From positions 1,149,025,007 to 1,149,089,006 of the forward strand of contig CM062807.1 in assembly GCA_031772625.1 (NCBI GenBank): a stretch of DNA of 64,000 bases, read 5' to 3'. The notes under the pieces were generated by a model. That model was not told where the DNA came from and searched no databases. It was given only the letters and a program-made list of their open reading frames with translations. Both the position numbers and the translations under genes were made by a program. The DNA is from Pinus tabuliformis (Eukaryota > Streptophyta > Pinopsida > Pinales > Pinaceae). Below are positions 45,579-58,000 of the stretch, piece by piece; within the stretch, counting starts at the first letter, position 1, and the number at the start of each line of letters is the position of its first letter.

Positions 45579-45912
45579 TGTTGGGTCCCTATAATACTAG
45601 TGATTACCCCATTACTATTGTAGTTGTACCCCTTATTAATATTGTTGTGCCCCTATTATCCCCATATTGTTATTACTGTGCCCCATAGAATCCCTCTATT
45701 GCTATTTTTGTGGCTTTATATTATTATTGTTAGGTCAGCTGGGTTATATTATGACTCCTTAGACTCCTATATATAAAAAGGAGGTTTTGTCATTTGAATC
45801 ATCCAAGAATTTTTCATTTATGTAATGTAAAGGAGGTTTCCACCTCGAAGAGGCTGAATTCTAAGGCGTTGATCTATCTTTTCTATCTTTTTCTTGAGCT
45901 GGTTTCATAACA
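45579..45912 (+). repeat. E2 3' LTR
   Basis: 334 bp, about 97 % identical by eye to 40056-40389. It ends TTCATAACA and is followed by GAATG. Confidence 0.94.
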
Positions 45913-47495
45913 GAATGGACAATAACTAGGAGATCCTTTTCAGTCACAATATAGTTCAATTCAACCTTGGACAGATTTTTGTTGATGAATTAAATGGCAT
46001 AAGGTAATTTGTCCTCTATCTAGCCTAGAGCTTCTCCTATATCTTTTCCAGAGGCATCAGCATGGATGTGGAAATGAAGAGCCCAATTTGGGCCTCGGAG
46101 TATAGGTGCAGTAGTCAACTTGTCGTTTAGGGTTTGTAGGGCCCCTTGGAAGCTTTTTGACCATAAAAATTCAGATTCCTTGGCCAATATTCCAAACAAA
46201 GGTGAGGCTACTTTGTTGAAGTACTTTATGAACCTCCTATAGTATCCATATAGGCCTAAGAAACTTCTGACATCCATATGCTTATGAGGAGTAGGGACCC
46301 TCTTTATGATAGCAATTTTATTTGGGTCCACTTGCAGTCCTTCCTTGGATATTAAGTGACCTAGAACAGTCCCTTCATTCATCAAGAACTCACACTTCTC
46401 AGGACTAAGGGATAAATTCATTTCAATGCATTTCTTTAATACTTTCCCTAAGTTAGAGAAAGCCTCCAGGAAATAACACCCATAGGGGGTGAAATCATCC
46501 ATATAAATTTCCACAGAGTCATGGACTAGCTCTGCAAGGATTCTCAGGACTGCCCCCTAAAAATTGGTAGGGGCATTGCATAATCCAAAAGGAATGACCC
46601 TATAAGAAAAGGTACACTAAGGACAAGTGAAGGTGGTTTTATCTTGGTCCTCTAGGGTGAACTGGATCTGATTGTAACCACTGAATCCATCCAGGAAAGA
46701 GAAGAACTTCTTTCCTGCAATACCATCTAATAATTGGTCAATGAAAGGTAGAGGTATGGTCTTCTTTTGTGGCTTTGTTTATCTCTCTATAGTCCACATA
46801 GATCCTCCATTTCCCATTATTCTTTGGGACCAGAACTAGAGGAGAAACCCACTCACTATCTAAGATGGGGTAAATGAACCCTGCATCCAACAACTTCTAC
46901 AGTTCTTCTTTAATAATATCTTTGAGGGTTGGGTTCATTCTCCTCTAAGGTTGATGCACTAACTTGCAACCTTCCTTGATGTAAATGTGGTGAGTACACA
47001 CCGAAGGGTGCACTCCCTTCATTTCCTTATAACTCTAGGCAAAGGCATCCAGGTGCTCTCTTAGCATGTCACGTAACTCCTTTTCCTAATGTGCAAAGCC
47101 ATAAGGGTTGATTTTCAATGTTCTTTCTGGACCAAATTATATCATCTTGACATGAGGAAGACTTGATTCAGCTAGGAACAAAATCAGCCTAAGGGTTATC
47201 TTCATATTTATTTATTAACTTCTCAAGGGACATGGTGTTGAGGGGAAGATTATGAAGGATTTGATCAAGAAAATTGTCTTCATCAGGTTTTCCCCCTCCT
47301 ATAGTAGCATCTAGGGTACATATTGGGCAAGAAGTGGTAGATTAGACTTCATATTCCTCCTCCTCTTCCAAACATAAAGGTAAGTCGTGCTCTAGAGATG
47401 GTTGAGCAAGAGGTTACAAGACCAATTGTTTGGACAAATGCCCATTTTAAATGGTCATATTCCTAGACCTCTAACTTATGTAAGAATCAGTAGTG
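45913..47495 (-). pseudogene. H reverse transcriptase and RNase H start
   Basis: The open part 46514-46020 has the catalytic EIYMDDFTPYG, LSPEKCEFLMNEG, VLGHLISKEG, FLGLYGYYRRFI and the RNase H start HIHADASG. Upstream RT blocks (46520-46900) are traceable with stops, for example the WKMEDLCGL region near 46800. From 46900 to 47495 the protease-RT linker is decayed. RT would copy element RNA into cDNA. Confidence 0.8.
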
Positions 47496-48121
47496 TGTTG
47501 AATGTGGAGCATGATTGTTCAGAGGTCTTTGTTTCAGCTGGATTTATACCCCAGGAAGTTTGTACACCCCTCCACGCGGGGGGGTGCGGGGGGGACTTGT
47601 CCCCCCTGCGGGGGTCCGTGGGCCAGCGGTCCCCCGGTGGGGGCTCAGGGGCAGTGCCCCTGAAGCTAAAAATAGATGTAAAATTGCCTTGTAAAAGTAT
47701 AGTAATTTCTAGTCAATCTGGGCCATTCATTAGGCGGATGATCTGACGGTAAAACTTATGTTTAGTTTAGGGTTTTTTGCCCTAGAAGGCAACCCCTCTC
47801 TTTGTATGAGGGCATTGTATTTGAGGCTATGTAATAGATGTGTATTCTCTGATAGAGAAATAGAGAGGTGAGACTGTGAGAAATAAACAGAGAAGTGAGA
47901 CTGTGAGAGAAAATAGAGGATATTACGGCGGATCTGCTGTAGGTAGTGTCTCTTCATTTTTCTGGATAATAGAAAGGAAGTATTGGCTGTTCGGGGTGGA
48001 CATAGCCCAAACTAGGTGAACCACGTATATCTATGTCTCTCTTGTTTTATTCGATTTCTGTGTTTATATTTCTGCAATATTTTATGTGTTCCATTTCTCC
48101 GTAATATATAATTTTATAACA
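47496..48121. mobile_element. 626-bp solo LTR (S2) with G-rich structured block
   Basis: TGTTGAATGTGG...TTTATAACA flanked by TSD TAGTG (47491-47495 and 48122-48126). It has no LTR partner or internal domain. Between about 47565 and 47665 is a GC-rich block with strong hairpins: GGGGGGA-cttg-TCCCCCC and CAGGGGCA-g-TGCCCCTG. It lies in the protease-RT region of H. An ORF spanning its left border is chance. Confidence 0.85.
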
Positions 48122-48629
48122 TAGTGGCTAACCATGGCCTTCCAAATATGAGAGTATAACCATTGAACTTGGTATTAGGTTGGAGAAATAAGAAGTCAGC
48201 AGGGTATTCCCAGGAATCAATGGATACCATCCCATCCTCAACAACTTCCTCAGGAGCTACTATGGATCTGTCTGTAATCTGCAAGACTGTTGTGTTCTTC
48301 CTTAATGATCCTTGAAGATTCAGTTTAATCATAGTCTCCTTAGTCATCACATTGATGGTAGCCCCAAGATTGATCAAGGTATGGGGGACAATGATACCAT
48401 CGATGTGCACATATACCACAGGACTTCCAGGGTCTAGATGCTTCGGGAAAATAACTCGCCCCAACATTAATTCAAACAGTTGTCCAATGACATTAATGGT
48501 AGGGGTGTCTTTATTTTGCCTCCCGAGATGTTTGAAGCATTTCTCATTGATTAACTTGTTGTAGATGGGGACATTCTTGATAGTTTGGAGGAGTGGTATT
48601 TTAACACATAAATTTTTCAATTCACCCAA
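48122..48629 (-). pseudogene. H aspartic protease
   Basis: Minus-strand ORF from 48629: SPVVYVHIDGIIVPHTLINL followed by GATINVM. The active-site Asp of the Athila/Tat-type D-x-GA motif is Asn here, so the enzyme is dead. LIFGRPWLAT follows just before S2. The upstream part (VPIYNKLINEKCFKHLGR) is the usual protease N-terminal region. Confidence 0.78.
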
Positions 48630-48633
48630 AAGT

Positions 48634-50178
48634 TCAGTCTCTTCTGGGGTGTGCTAGATAGGATGGATAATCTCTAAGGAAAAGTAGGTGGATTGTCTTA
48701 AGGAACACTCTACTCCTTTTTGTCTTCAAGCTCCTCGGGTGGAGATGGAGGTTGATTATCTTGAAGCACTTTTCTAGACCTGAGGTTGATTTCTTGAATT
48801 TCCACAGCATAGGTAGGGTAAGATGTTTCCCCACTATATACCTATTGTGCATGCTTGTTGTTCGGGTTCGGATTTGATTGAGCTGGCATCTGAGGTTGCT
48901 TAGGTGGAGCAGGGTGAAGGAGTTGTGGTTGACATGGAGGTGGAGGCAGTAAGGCTGGAGATTGGTTATACGGGGGCCTCCACCCCTCGGATGGTGTATT
49001 CCACTAAGGTTGTGGGGGAGCATATGGCTAGAATGATTGATTAGCAGGTTGGGAATGGTATTAAGGTGTGAAAGACCAGGGAGAAGGTGTGGACCATGAA
49101 GGATGAGCAAGAGGACACCAAGGGGGAATGGATGCATTCTGGTTAGGTTTGTAATATGAATAGGGTGCCCCCTGCATACCTTGCTGGTATGGTTAAGGTT
49201 CATGAGGCCTTCTTTGGTTGATATAGCAGATTTGTTCAATCAAACCTTCAGTTCCTTGATACACAGCTTTAAATCTAGGAAGAGGAGGGCATTTGTCTAT
49301 GTAATCGTTCTACTCACAGACCGAGAAAATCTCTATAAGATTCAATGGACATTCATTTATAGGGTGCCTTCTGGTCCATCTAAGGCAAAAGATATCTAAG
49401 GCTCTTTCTGCTTCCTCTTGCTTCCTCTTGATCTGCATGGTGTCCATTTGCAGAGCAAGGGTATGCAGAATTTCACTATTGAAGTCTTCCAACATGTTCC
49501 CAATTTCACTTTTGATGGATTTGTTGGAGGAGGATTAACTGGCCAAAGCTTGACTAGCCCTGCCCTTTTTTCTGGCTGCCCTAATATGATTTTTGAAAAT
49601 TGTCTTGATATCATAATAGGATAATTGGTAGATGTCCCCTCCTGAAAGCATGTTTAGGGTTTCTAGGAGATCTTCCATTATCTCTCTAAGAAGGACTAGC
49701 TTGATTGATTCAGGATCGAGGGTGCATCTATCCCTTTTGCAGCTGAGTTGGAACATTTCCTCGTAATCTTCCAAAGACTCATCATGTCCCAAGGTAATTC
49801 TAAAGATTTCTCTTTCGTATCTTTGGACCTAAAATAATCCCTGTACTTATTATTGAAGGCTTGTTGCATTTGAGCCTAGGTAGTGATGTTGTCACCAGGT
49901 AAACCCATGAACTAGCACAAGGTTGCATCTTTAAGGGTGGATGGGAATAATTTCAACTTTTGGTCGTCGAAGGTTTAATCATAAGTTCTGCATATGATAC
50001 AAAACTCAAAGAAAAATGTATGAGTGTCCTCTAAGGTTAAGCTGTGGAAGTGAGGAAGGGAAGAGGAGCTTATGTTTTTCATCCTAACATCTCCATTAGT
50101 TTCTTTGATGGGAAAAGCACCCTCAGTTATGTTTTCAACTCCATTTCTATTTTCAATCCCATTTCTATTTTCATCCAT
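48634..50178 (-). pseudogene. H gag
   Basis: Minus-strand pieces in several frames: 50178-49975; 49792-49535 with DESLEDYEEMFQLSCKRDRC and a DIYQLSYYDIKTIFK segment; 49614-49396; and a Pro/His/Gln-rich part in 49239-48634. No zinc knuckle is evident. Position before the protease, a moderately conserved core and a low-complexity tail fit the gag of large plant gypsy elements. Confidence 0.65.
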
Positions 50179-50633
50179 GGTGTAGGTTGGTGTAATGGTT
50201 TCTTCCTCTTCTTCCCCAATAGTCTCTTCAAAGATATTTGGTTGTTCACCTAATGGGTCCTCTAGCCCTCAGCCACTGAAGAAGAGGGAAGGTTGCATGT
50301 TATATGCGGTGGGGGTATTTGGAAAAAAATTCCCTAAGTTATCTCTACTCTTACGAGGCATGAAAGGAATTTGTTTTTTTTTTAGGGTTTTCTCAAAAAT
50401 AATTGCAGAATGGAAAGAAGGTAGGATTTGCAACTATTTTCTAAATGGAACTACTTGCAGAATGGAAAGAAGGTAGGATTTACAACTATTTTCTAAATGG
50501 AACTACTTGCAAAATGGAAAGAAAGCAAAGATTGCAACTATCTGTTGAATGCAAAACAAAAAGGAAAGAAGAAATTGCATCTATTTACTGAATATTAAAT
50601 GGAAAGGAAAGTAGAAATCACATATACCTAGAA
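50179..50633 (-). other. H leader
   Basis: Non-coding stretch between gag and the primer site. It holds three copies of a 55-60-bp repeat (caactattttctaaatggaactacttgcagaatgg-like sequence) around 50400-50530. I see no gene. Confidence 0.5.
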
Positions 50634-50653
50634 ACCTCCCCTCAACGATGCCA
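50634..50653 (-). other. H primer-binding site
   Basis: Five bases inside the LTR end the minus strand reads TGGCATCGTTGAGGGGAGG. It begins with TGG and is placed like a tRNA primer site. The tRNA was not assigned. Confidence 0.6.
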
Positions 50654-50658
50654 AAATG

Positions 50659-53600
50659 TGATGAGGTTCAGTATTGCAGCAAGGATGTTGCAACTCCTAT
50701 GGCTACCATCTTTACTTTAGCAACTCGGGGTTCGTACAAACTTGGAGGTGACAGTGTTTTGTACAAAATAGATGCAATGGTCTACTCTTGTCACTTTTCA
50801 ACTGGGGCGATAAACCACTAGGGTTTTTGAAACTAGTCTTCTATTGACTAGAAGGAGTCTTACTACCAATAGTAAATGGAAAACAATATGTGACGTAGAA
50901 AGGAAATGTTGCATATTGTAGAAAATGAAAACGATGAATGGGAAAGTGTTGTGAAGTGACATGAAATCATCTAGAAAAGCATTTACACATTACTTGCAAA
51001 AGAGGCATAATTTAACCTTGCATTCTAACACCTATTTATTTAGACTAAGTAATCATATAAATTAACCTCAAACTACTCTAATTGTTGTATGCATGTACTA
51101 ACTAGAAATTGCAAAAAAGAGTCTCTTTTTATTTTCAATTTTATAAATGCAAATGTTAAGTGAACCAATTTGATCCCTTATAGGGGAGAAAGGCATGGTG
51201 AAACAAGTCTAGAATGGTGTTGAGGTTATGGAAGCCAAGTGGAGGCCTAACTTAAGATCACATGATCATTTCTGCTTAATTTGGGCTTAAACCAGGTAGC
51301 TACAAGATTTCCTGTAGTACTACAGGATGTCCTGGTTTTACTACAGGATATCCTGGTTTACTACAAGAAACATGCTGAAAGATATAGGAGGGTAGGCGAA
51401 GCAGAATAAAGTGTGGGAAAGGTGTCTAATGGTGGGATAAGGCATAGAGGAGGTGTATATTTCCAAAGGCTCAGACACACTATTCAAGATGGTTGGATTT
51501 TCTCAAGGGAGATGTCCACTTTGCTACAAAACAGAAATTTAGATTAGGGGTTGGTAGACTTGGCTGGTATGGGTGAAGACAACTTGGATGAGGCTGGTGA
51601 AATGAGTTCTCCCTCCAGATCAGAAAATATTGCAACAACATACATTATTTCCTTGATTTACGCATGTCTTCATTTACTTATGGAAAAGATGAGTTGAATT
51701 TAGGAAAAACAGAGTTATTGATGGCTAATGACAAAATCTATGAAATGCAATGCTTTCTAAACTACAAAAAATCCAAAAACCAAAATAATAATTATAGGTG
51801 CTTCTAAGGAATTATAAACAGTAATCTACTCAATCAAGAACCCTAGCCATGTAATGATATAAAGTGACAAATATGTTTTTGGGGCTGTGAAAGTGGGGCT
51901 CTCAAACCATGATCTCGTGAGGGAGATGAGGAAGAGACCACTATCACAAGATTTTCTAAAGTATTTGATTAGCCTCATCATTGGGTAATTATATGGGCCT
52001 TAATTCACCTCCTAGATTAGTTAAACCAACTATTCTCACAACTTATTGCATACTTTTGATTATATTTTGTTTATGAGATGAGTTAGAGTTGGATATTTTG
52101 CTTTGTGGTCTAATGTGCATTTAGTGCAGGATTAAAGGAAAAAAAAGGAATTTTGGCAAAGGCCTTGCTCAAAAATCAAATGGCACAAGGGGGAGGAATT
52201 ATAGGAGGTAAATCCTCCTCATTTACTACCCCTCCATTCAAACATTCCTCCATCAGCTCGGAGTGCAAATAGCCAAATCATGAGGACTAGAAGGCAGCCG
52301 AGCAAGTGAAAGACAAAGCACCAGTTTATCTCGAGTTTGGGAGGCAAGCCTCCATAGTTTTAAGGAATTTGTTGGAGACTTTAGATGTATAAGTAGAGAG
52401 GCCTAGGACCTCAGTATGATTCAGATTTTTTATTGTAAAACTCTACTCTATTTTCGAGTTGCCAGACTTGTGACAGTCTTTTATGTAATACATGGTTTTG
52501 ATAATAAAAATGAGTTTTGTTTTGAGCTAGAACTGACCTAACTCAGAGGGCTGAAGCTCTTGGGTTAGGGCCCAACCCTAGCAGCCAAGGATCCTCTTTG
52601 TTGTACATGTATGCTAGCATAGATTCATGGTTAAATTGTTCACTTGCTTAAGTAGTTGCATTTCCATTACAACAGTGTAGAGTAGATTGGTTGTATTTTA
52701 GTTTGCTTCAATTTGTGCCTTCTTTCAATTAGCAGGTTATCAAGGAGAAAAATATCATTGTAAGGTTTTCAGCGGGTGTCTTGGTCTCACCTCCTCCCTT
52801 TGGGACCACGAATTGTGGAATAGACCCTCCAGTAACCCCAAAAGCACAGATTTCTAGTTCTTGCATGAGATTTGGAGTTTGTTGTCTTGATTCAGTACTT
52901 GGTTCATTTCATTGCCATCATTTTCCATTACTCTATTTCCGCAATAATATCTCACTCATGTTCTCATTACCTTGAGCACTTTCTTCATGCATAATATGGG
53001 CAATTGATTCATGCTTTTCTAGTTTATGAGAATGTATCTTGTTGAATAATTCTTGGAAGACACACACGTTTTAAGCATTGCAGGTACTTCAGGAGGAGGT
53101 CTATACTTCATTACCAACATCCATCTTCCACCTCATCCACCTCAACCATCTCTTGGTCCACCATCACCCTCACTAGTTTTTTTGTCCTTTTCTATTGAAA
53201 TTCCCCTAGACACATTGAGTGAATCTAGCCATCTCTTCTTTTGGATATTGACTCCTAAGTGTTCCTAGACCTTCTAACACCCTATCCCACTCATCGCACA
53301 CCTTTTACACCCTTCCCAACACCTACAACACCTCAAAATTAGCTCTCGACTGCATCTTGTAGGTTTCCTGTAATTCCTACAAGATCATCCTGTAGGTTTC
53401 TAGTACATCCTGTATGTTTTCCTAAAATGGCCTGTTTTGAGGAAGTCACAAAAATCCTCCTAGGACCCTCCCTCACCATCCAAACACTCCATAGACCTTC
53501 TAGCCATCCTCAACCACCTTCCATCCACCTGTCACATCCACAAGAACAATTAAATTGCATGCTTGATTCTACCACAGAAAACCAAAAAAGTGAAAACAGA

Positions 53601-54802
53601 TTTAGTTTAGTTTTCTTGCATACACATTGGGATGGTTTGATGTTATTTACTTTTGTAACTTAGACAACAGCATTAGGTCAGTGTTTATTGAGCAATCTTG
53701 CTTAGCATAGTTGTTTAAATGGTTAATTAGATATGGTGTGATTTAGCATTACATGTTGTTTTCTTCATTACTGCAGTAGAGTAGCTCTCTTAGAATAGAT
53801 TTGATATTCTTCCATCACAGGATCAAGCATCTTCTGATTATAAAGAAGTATGTCTTGGAACCCCTGGGGTCTCTCATCGAATGAACAGTGACAACACACA
53901 GGACCTTCACTTTTACTTGTGCATATAGCATTGTCACCTCCAAGTTTGCATGAACCTCGGGTTAATAAGTAAAGTTGTTAGCCTAGGAGTTGCAGCATCC
54001 TTGCTGCAATAATGGCGCTCATCAATATTCCCTTTCACTATTATACCATTGATCTACATTTTCTACTAATGGGAGCAAAGCTAAACAATCATTCAAATAC
54101 TTGAATAGAACCTAAATAACTTTAGCAACTAACTATGAATGTAATATAAGCATACACATACAAAAAGAAGAGGAACCTCTGCTACTAGGGTTCGGCCCTA
54201 ACCCAAGAGATTCAACCCTCTGAGTCAACTCAGTGCTGGATAAAAGAAACCCTTTCCATTATCACCAAAATGTCGAAAATAACATGAGAATAATAGTCAC
54301 AATGTCTTATGCTCAAAACTTCCTCTTGGCTATAATAAAAATTCAAATCCTAATGAGGCCCTAGGCCTTATTATTTATATAACTAACTACAAACAACTTC
54401 CTTAAAATTAGGGAGGCTTGGCTCCCAAACTCGAGATTAACTGTCGTCAACTATCACTGGCTTGGTTTCCAGTGAACTCGGTGGGCTTGGCTTCTTGTAA
54501 CTCCGAGTTGATGAGATCTAGTGGAGGAATCTTCTAGTGATTGAGCAGTTAAGGAGGGAGATCAAATCTCCTAAAATCACTCTTGCTTGTCTACTTCGAG
54601 TTCCTACCCTTAAATTAGCAAAAAACCGCTCCAAATCCTGGAATTAATGCACATTAAGCCACATGACATAATATCTCACCTTTACCATTCTTACTAAGCA
54701 AAATATAATAAAATATTTAAAGAAATGTGAGAAAAGTTGATTTTAGTAAGTTTAGGAGTGGCATTGAGGTCCATATAATTTACCTATTGATGAGCCTCAT
54801 CA
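50659..54802 (-). repeat. H 5' LTR (family A), split by a solo LTR
   Basis: Minus strand: start at 54802 (TGATGAGGCTCATCA), part 1 54802-54030, part 2 51965-50659, end CTCATCA at 50659. Together about 2,080 bp. It is interrupted at 51966-54024 by a reversed family-A solo LTR. It shares the whole sequence with 1-3407 (without the hAT insert). Confidence 0.8.
51966..54024 (+). mobile_element. Reversed family-A solo LTR inside the H LTR
   Basis: 2,059 bp, starting TGATTAGCCTCATCA and ending GCGCTCATCA on the plus strand, with flanks gtatt (51961-51965) and atatt (54025-54029), a 5-bp TSD with one mismatch. Order along the plus strand equals the minus-strand order of 1-3407. It is more diverged than other copies, especially 52700-53900. 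ORFs in it have no homology I recognise. Confidence 0.75.
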
Positions 54803-55217
54803 GTTACAATGAGGCACAAGGGCCTATTTGTATTGAGAAACAATGGAAAACCCTAAACATCCAAAAACCTAACCCTAGGAGATGAATTGCCAAAATGGTG
54901 GGCCTTGTTGGGGTAAATTGTTACATCAACTTCCCAGGGTCATAATTTTGGCATACGATCTCTTTGATGTGCATGATACCTCGTTAAAAATATCTATCAA
55001 AGGACTACAAATTTCTACTAAAAACAAAAGTTAATGAATCACATTTTTTTGTTTTCCAAAAAACGTTGTTTAGGGCCTCAAAACAGCTCCAAAAGTTCAA
55101 AACTAGAAATACTACCAAAAATAGTACTTTGTGCTACAATTAAGGAAACTGAAAATAAAAACTATGGTGAGGGTACAAGTGGAATAAGCGGGTGGCCATC
55201 AATATCCACCTAGATCA
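54803..55217 (-). repeat. F1 3' LTR fragment
   Basis: On the minus strand the purine tract aagggggaaggaa precedes TGATCT at 55217. The following 415 bp match 59429-59839 closely (ttacaatgaggc to the caatatcca block). It is cut at 54803 by the family-A LTR. Confidence 0.75.
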
Positions 55218-56600
55218 TTCCTTCCCCCTTAGGAAGCAATGGTCCCCATTGCATTGAGTGCCTCCATGAGATGGGGAAACGTCTATTGAACTTGGTCCCT
55301 GGTGAACCACTTGCCTTGGTGCAGGAGTTGGCCATCTTTGACAACCTGATATAGTTGGATCTTCTATTGGATAGTGTTCTTGATCTGCATGTCCATGATC
55401 AAATCAGTTTTGGCATGTTCCATGCAATATGGGTTGAGCTCTATTGTTCTGAGTTGCTATGCAAGGTCTGATGTGTCTAGTAATGGTGGAAAGTATGATC
55501 AAAGGTGGTACACATTTAACACTCAGTGCAGGCCAAGGAATGTTGGAATGTTGAGCTCGAAAGAATTATCCCTTATCGCCTTAGTGATGGTGTAAGGACC
55601 ATATTAGAGCAGATGAAGCTTGCAGTGGGGCCTAGCGAGGCACTCCTTCTGCAATTGTAATCAAAATTTGTCTCCCACATGGAACTTATGTGGTACTCAA
55701 TTTTGATCATGTCATTACTTGTACTTAGCATTGGCTCTATCCAATATGTCATGGACCTGCTACAATATTTGTTGAATCCGATCAATGAATTTGTTATCCT
55801 TTTCATCTTTGGACTGGACATGAGTCGAATTTTCCTAAGTAGTTGCAATTGGTATGGCCACATCAATGGGACATAGTGGTTGGAATCCCAACCTTATCTG
55901 AAAGGGGTTGTGGCTAGTTGAGCTATGGAGAGATATGTTGTAGTTTCTCTAGACATAGGGGAGGCTTTCATCCCATTTGCATGGATTCTTCGAGTTGTAC
56001 ATGCACGGGATGTGTACCATCATTCTATTGATGACCTATGTTTGGCCATCAGTTTTGGAGTGGAAAGTTGTGTACTTAGTGAGTTTGGTATCCAGCATCG
56101 ACCAGAGGCTTGACCAAAATGTACATAGGAACATGTTGTCCCGATCTAAGATAATGTACTGTGAGATCCCAAAGTCAAACCACACTCGCTCAAAGAACAG
56201 CATAGTAGTGGCTTCTATTGTGATACTCTTCTTGCAGGCCACCATAATGGCCATCTTAGAGAATCTCTCGACGACCACAAAAACGCAGTCGTTGCCATGC
56301 TTAGTAGAAGGAAGGCCCAACATGTAATCCATGGAGATGGATTTCCAAGGCCGACTAGGAGTAGGAAGAGGAGTATATAGGCCTTTCTTCTTGATAATCA
56401 GATTGGCAATGGTGCAGGCAATGTAGGATCTGATGTACTTCCCAACATCTTGTTGAAGGTTTGGCCAATAAAAATACCTTTGCAGTGTTATCATTGTTTT
56501 CTCTACCCAAAAATGTCATGTGACCCGACTGTAATGTGCCTCCTAAATCATCTTGGCACTCTCTCTTGAAGGAACACGGAGGTGTCTGAGGTGGCACAAC
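55218..56600 (-). pseudogene. F1 integrase
   Basis: 56494-56036: RYFYWPNLQQDVGKYI, SISMDYMLGLPSTKHGND with the first Asp, ILDRDNMFLCTFWSSLW with the second, and HSKTDGQT ended by a TAG exactly where the catalytic Glu codon belongs. The C-terminal part (YQLQLLRKIRLM, 55866-55573) and the tail to 55218 (LMEALNAMG) are in other frames. Confidence 0.8.
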
Positions 56601-57080
56601 AGTGTGTCCTGGAGGTGAAAGTTTGGAACTTTCTTTCCTTCCAGAAGCATCTAGTATGTGGTGTCAAATTTTGGATCACTCTTGTAAATATGTGGTCATC
56701 CTAAAGTCTCGTGTCCAGAAGAGTTTAGAACCGTCGTCAGTTCCATAACAGGTGATCAGCTGAGGTAGTCTGCAACATTATTGGTGTTTCCCTTCTAGTA
56801 CTTAATGTTCAAATGTAATGGTTGTAGATATGTGGACCATTTTTATGGTGATCATTCTGCAAATTTCCTTGTGTTTGCATGAAATCTATGGGCCGATGGT
56901 CTGTGTGGATGATCGTTTCCTTCCCCATAATGTAATGGTTCCATTTTTGGAAGGCATGCATAATGGAATACATCTCTTTGTCATAGGTGGGATACTTTCG
57001 GACTGTATCTAAAAGTGTCTCACTATGATATGCCACTGGATGTCCCTGCTGGGTAAGAACTGCACCAATAGCATAGTCAG
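56601..57080 (-). pseudogene. F1 RNase H
   Basis: 57036-56809: AYHSETLLDTVRKYPTYDKE and HYIMGKETIIHTDHRPIDFM, the central RNase H and connection region, very like the D copy near 34840-34920. Frames break on both sides. Confidence 0.75.
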
Positions 57081-58000
57081 AGGCATCTGTCTCAATCTCA
57101 AATGGTTGTTACAGGTTTGGTAATGTGAGCATTGGTGGAGATCAGAGGTGATGCTTCAACTAAGAAAATGCCTTATTTTGGGATTCGAACCAAAACAACT
57201 TTTATCTCGCTCCGCCCTTAGTGGCTTGACTCAAAGGCCAAGTGATATGAGAGAATCCCGACATGAACTTGCGATAGAAATTAGGAAGGCCCAGAAAGTT
57301 GCGGAGCTCTGTTAGAGTGGTTGGGACTAGCCAATCCTAAATAAATTGTATCTTGGTTGGGTCCACATGAATAGCCTGATCATCAAAGATGTACCCCACA
57401 TATTGAACCTGGTCATGCCAAAAGTGGATTTCTTGAAATTGGCACATAATTTGTCTTGTCGCAGGGTTTGGAGGACTTGTCAAATATGGTGTGGGTGCTC
57501 TTCCCAGCTCTGGATGAAGATCAAGATGTTTTCCAAATACACTACCACGAACGAGTTTGTGAAGGGCTGCAAGATGTCGTCCATCAACCTCATGAATATT
57601 GCAGGAAAATTAGTCAACCCAAAAGGCATGACCATCCATTCAAAAATTCCCTCTTAGATTTGAAAGCAGTCCTCCACACATCGGAGGCTTCAATTGGTAC
57701 CTAGTGATAACTAGACTTCAAGTCAATCTTGTTGAAATATTTGGTCCCCTTGAGCTGGTCCAGGATGTCATGAATCCATGGGATTGGATATCTATTCTAA
57801 ACAATGATCTTATTTAGTGCCTGATAGTCAATACAAGGCCTCTAGGTTTCATCATTCTTCTATACCAACATGATCTGGATCCCACATGGTGAGTAACTTG
57901 GCATGATGTGACCTTTCTACAACATCTCCTAAATATGCCTCTTGATTTCATCATTCTCCATAAAAGAGCATCAGTATATCAATCCATTAGGTAGCGGCAT
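57081..58000 (-). pseudogene. F1 reverse transcriptase
   Basis: Traceable only in pieces on the minus strand. Near 57580-57660 are the FLNGW and PFG-type blocks. At 57500-57560 the catalytic region reads NSFVVVYLENILIFIQSWE: Glu-Asn replaces the Asp pair of the family, so activity is lost. Many stops. Confidence 0.7.

Larger units (their letters stand above)
40056..45912 (+). mobile_element. Chromovirus-type Ty3/gypsy element E2
   Basis: 5,857 bp flanked by TSD GAATG (40051-40055 and 45913-45917), with 334-bp LTRs at 40056-40389 and 45579-45912. The LTRs differ at about 10 sites by eye (3 %), so it is younger than E1. Gene order is gag, protease, RT, RNase H, integrase, chromodomain. Pol from 41660 to 44692 stays in one frame interrupted by single stops, then shifts. 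It lies in the RNase H of element H. Confidence 0.94.
37691..50658 (-). mobile_element. Athila/Tat-like Ty3/gypsy element H, internal region
   Basis: Minus-strand order from 50658 downward: primer site, gag, protease, RT, RNase H, integrase, and a long 3' region with repeats and a possible extra ORF. The 5' LTR is 50659-54802. Chromovirus E2 (40056-45912) and solo LTR S2 (47496-48121) are nested in it; removing them rejoins the pol frames. A non-chromodomain pol followed by a long 3' region fits Athila/Tat elements. The 3' LTR is not identified next to its end. Confidence 0.75.

Noticed and set aside
47402..47746. 114-codon plus-strand ORF rich in Gly and Pro
   Set aside because: It crosses the border of solo LTR S2 and its G-rich block; a chance frame.
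52781..53663. Three plus-strand ORFs of 64-78 codons as a host gene
   Set aside because: They lie within the reversed family-A solo LTR and show no conserved domain.
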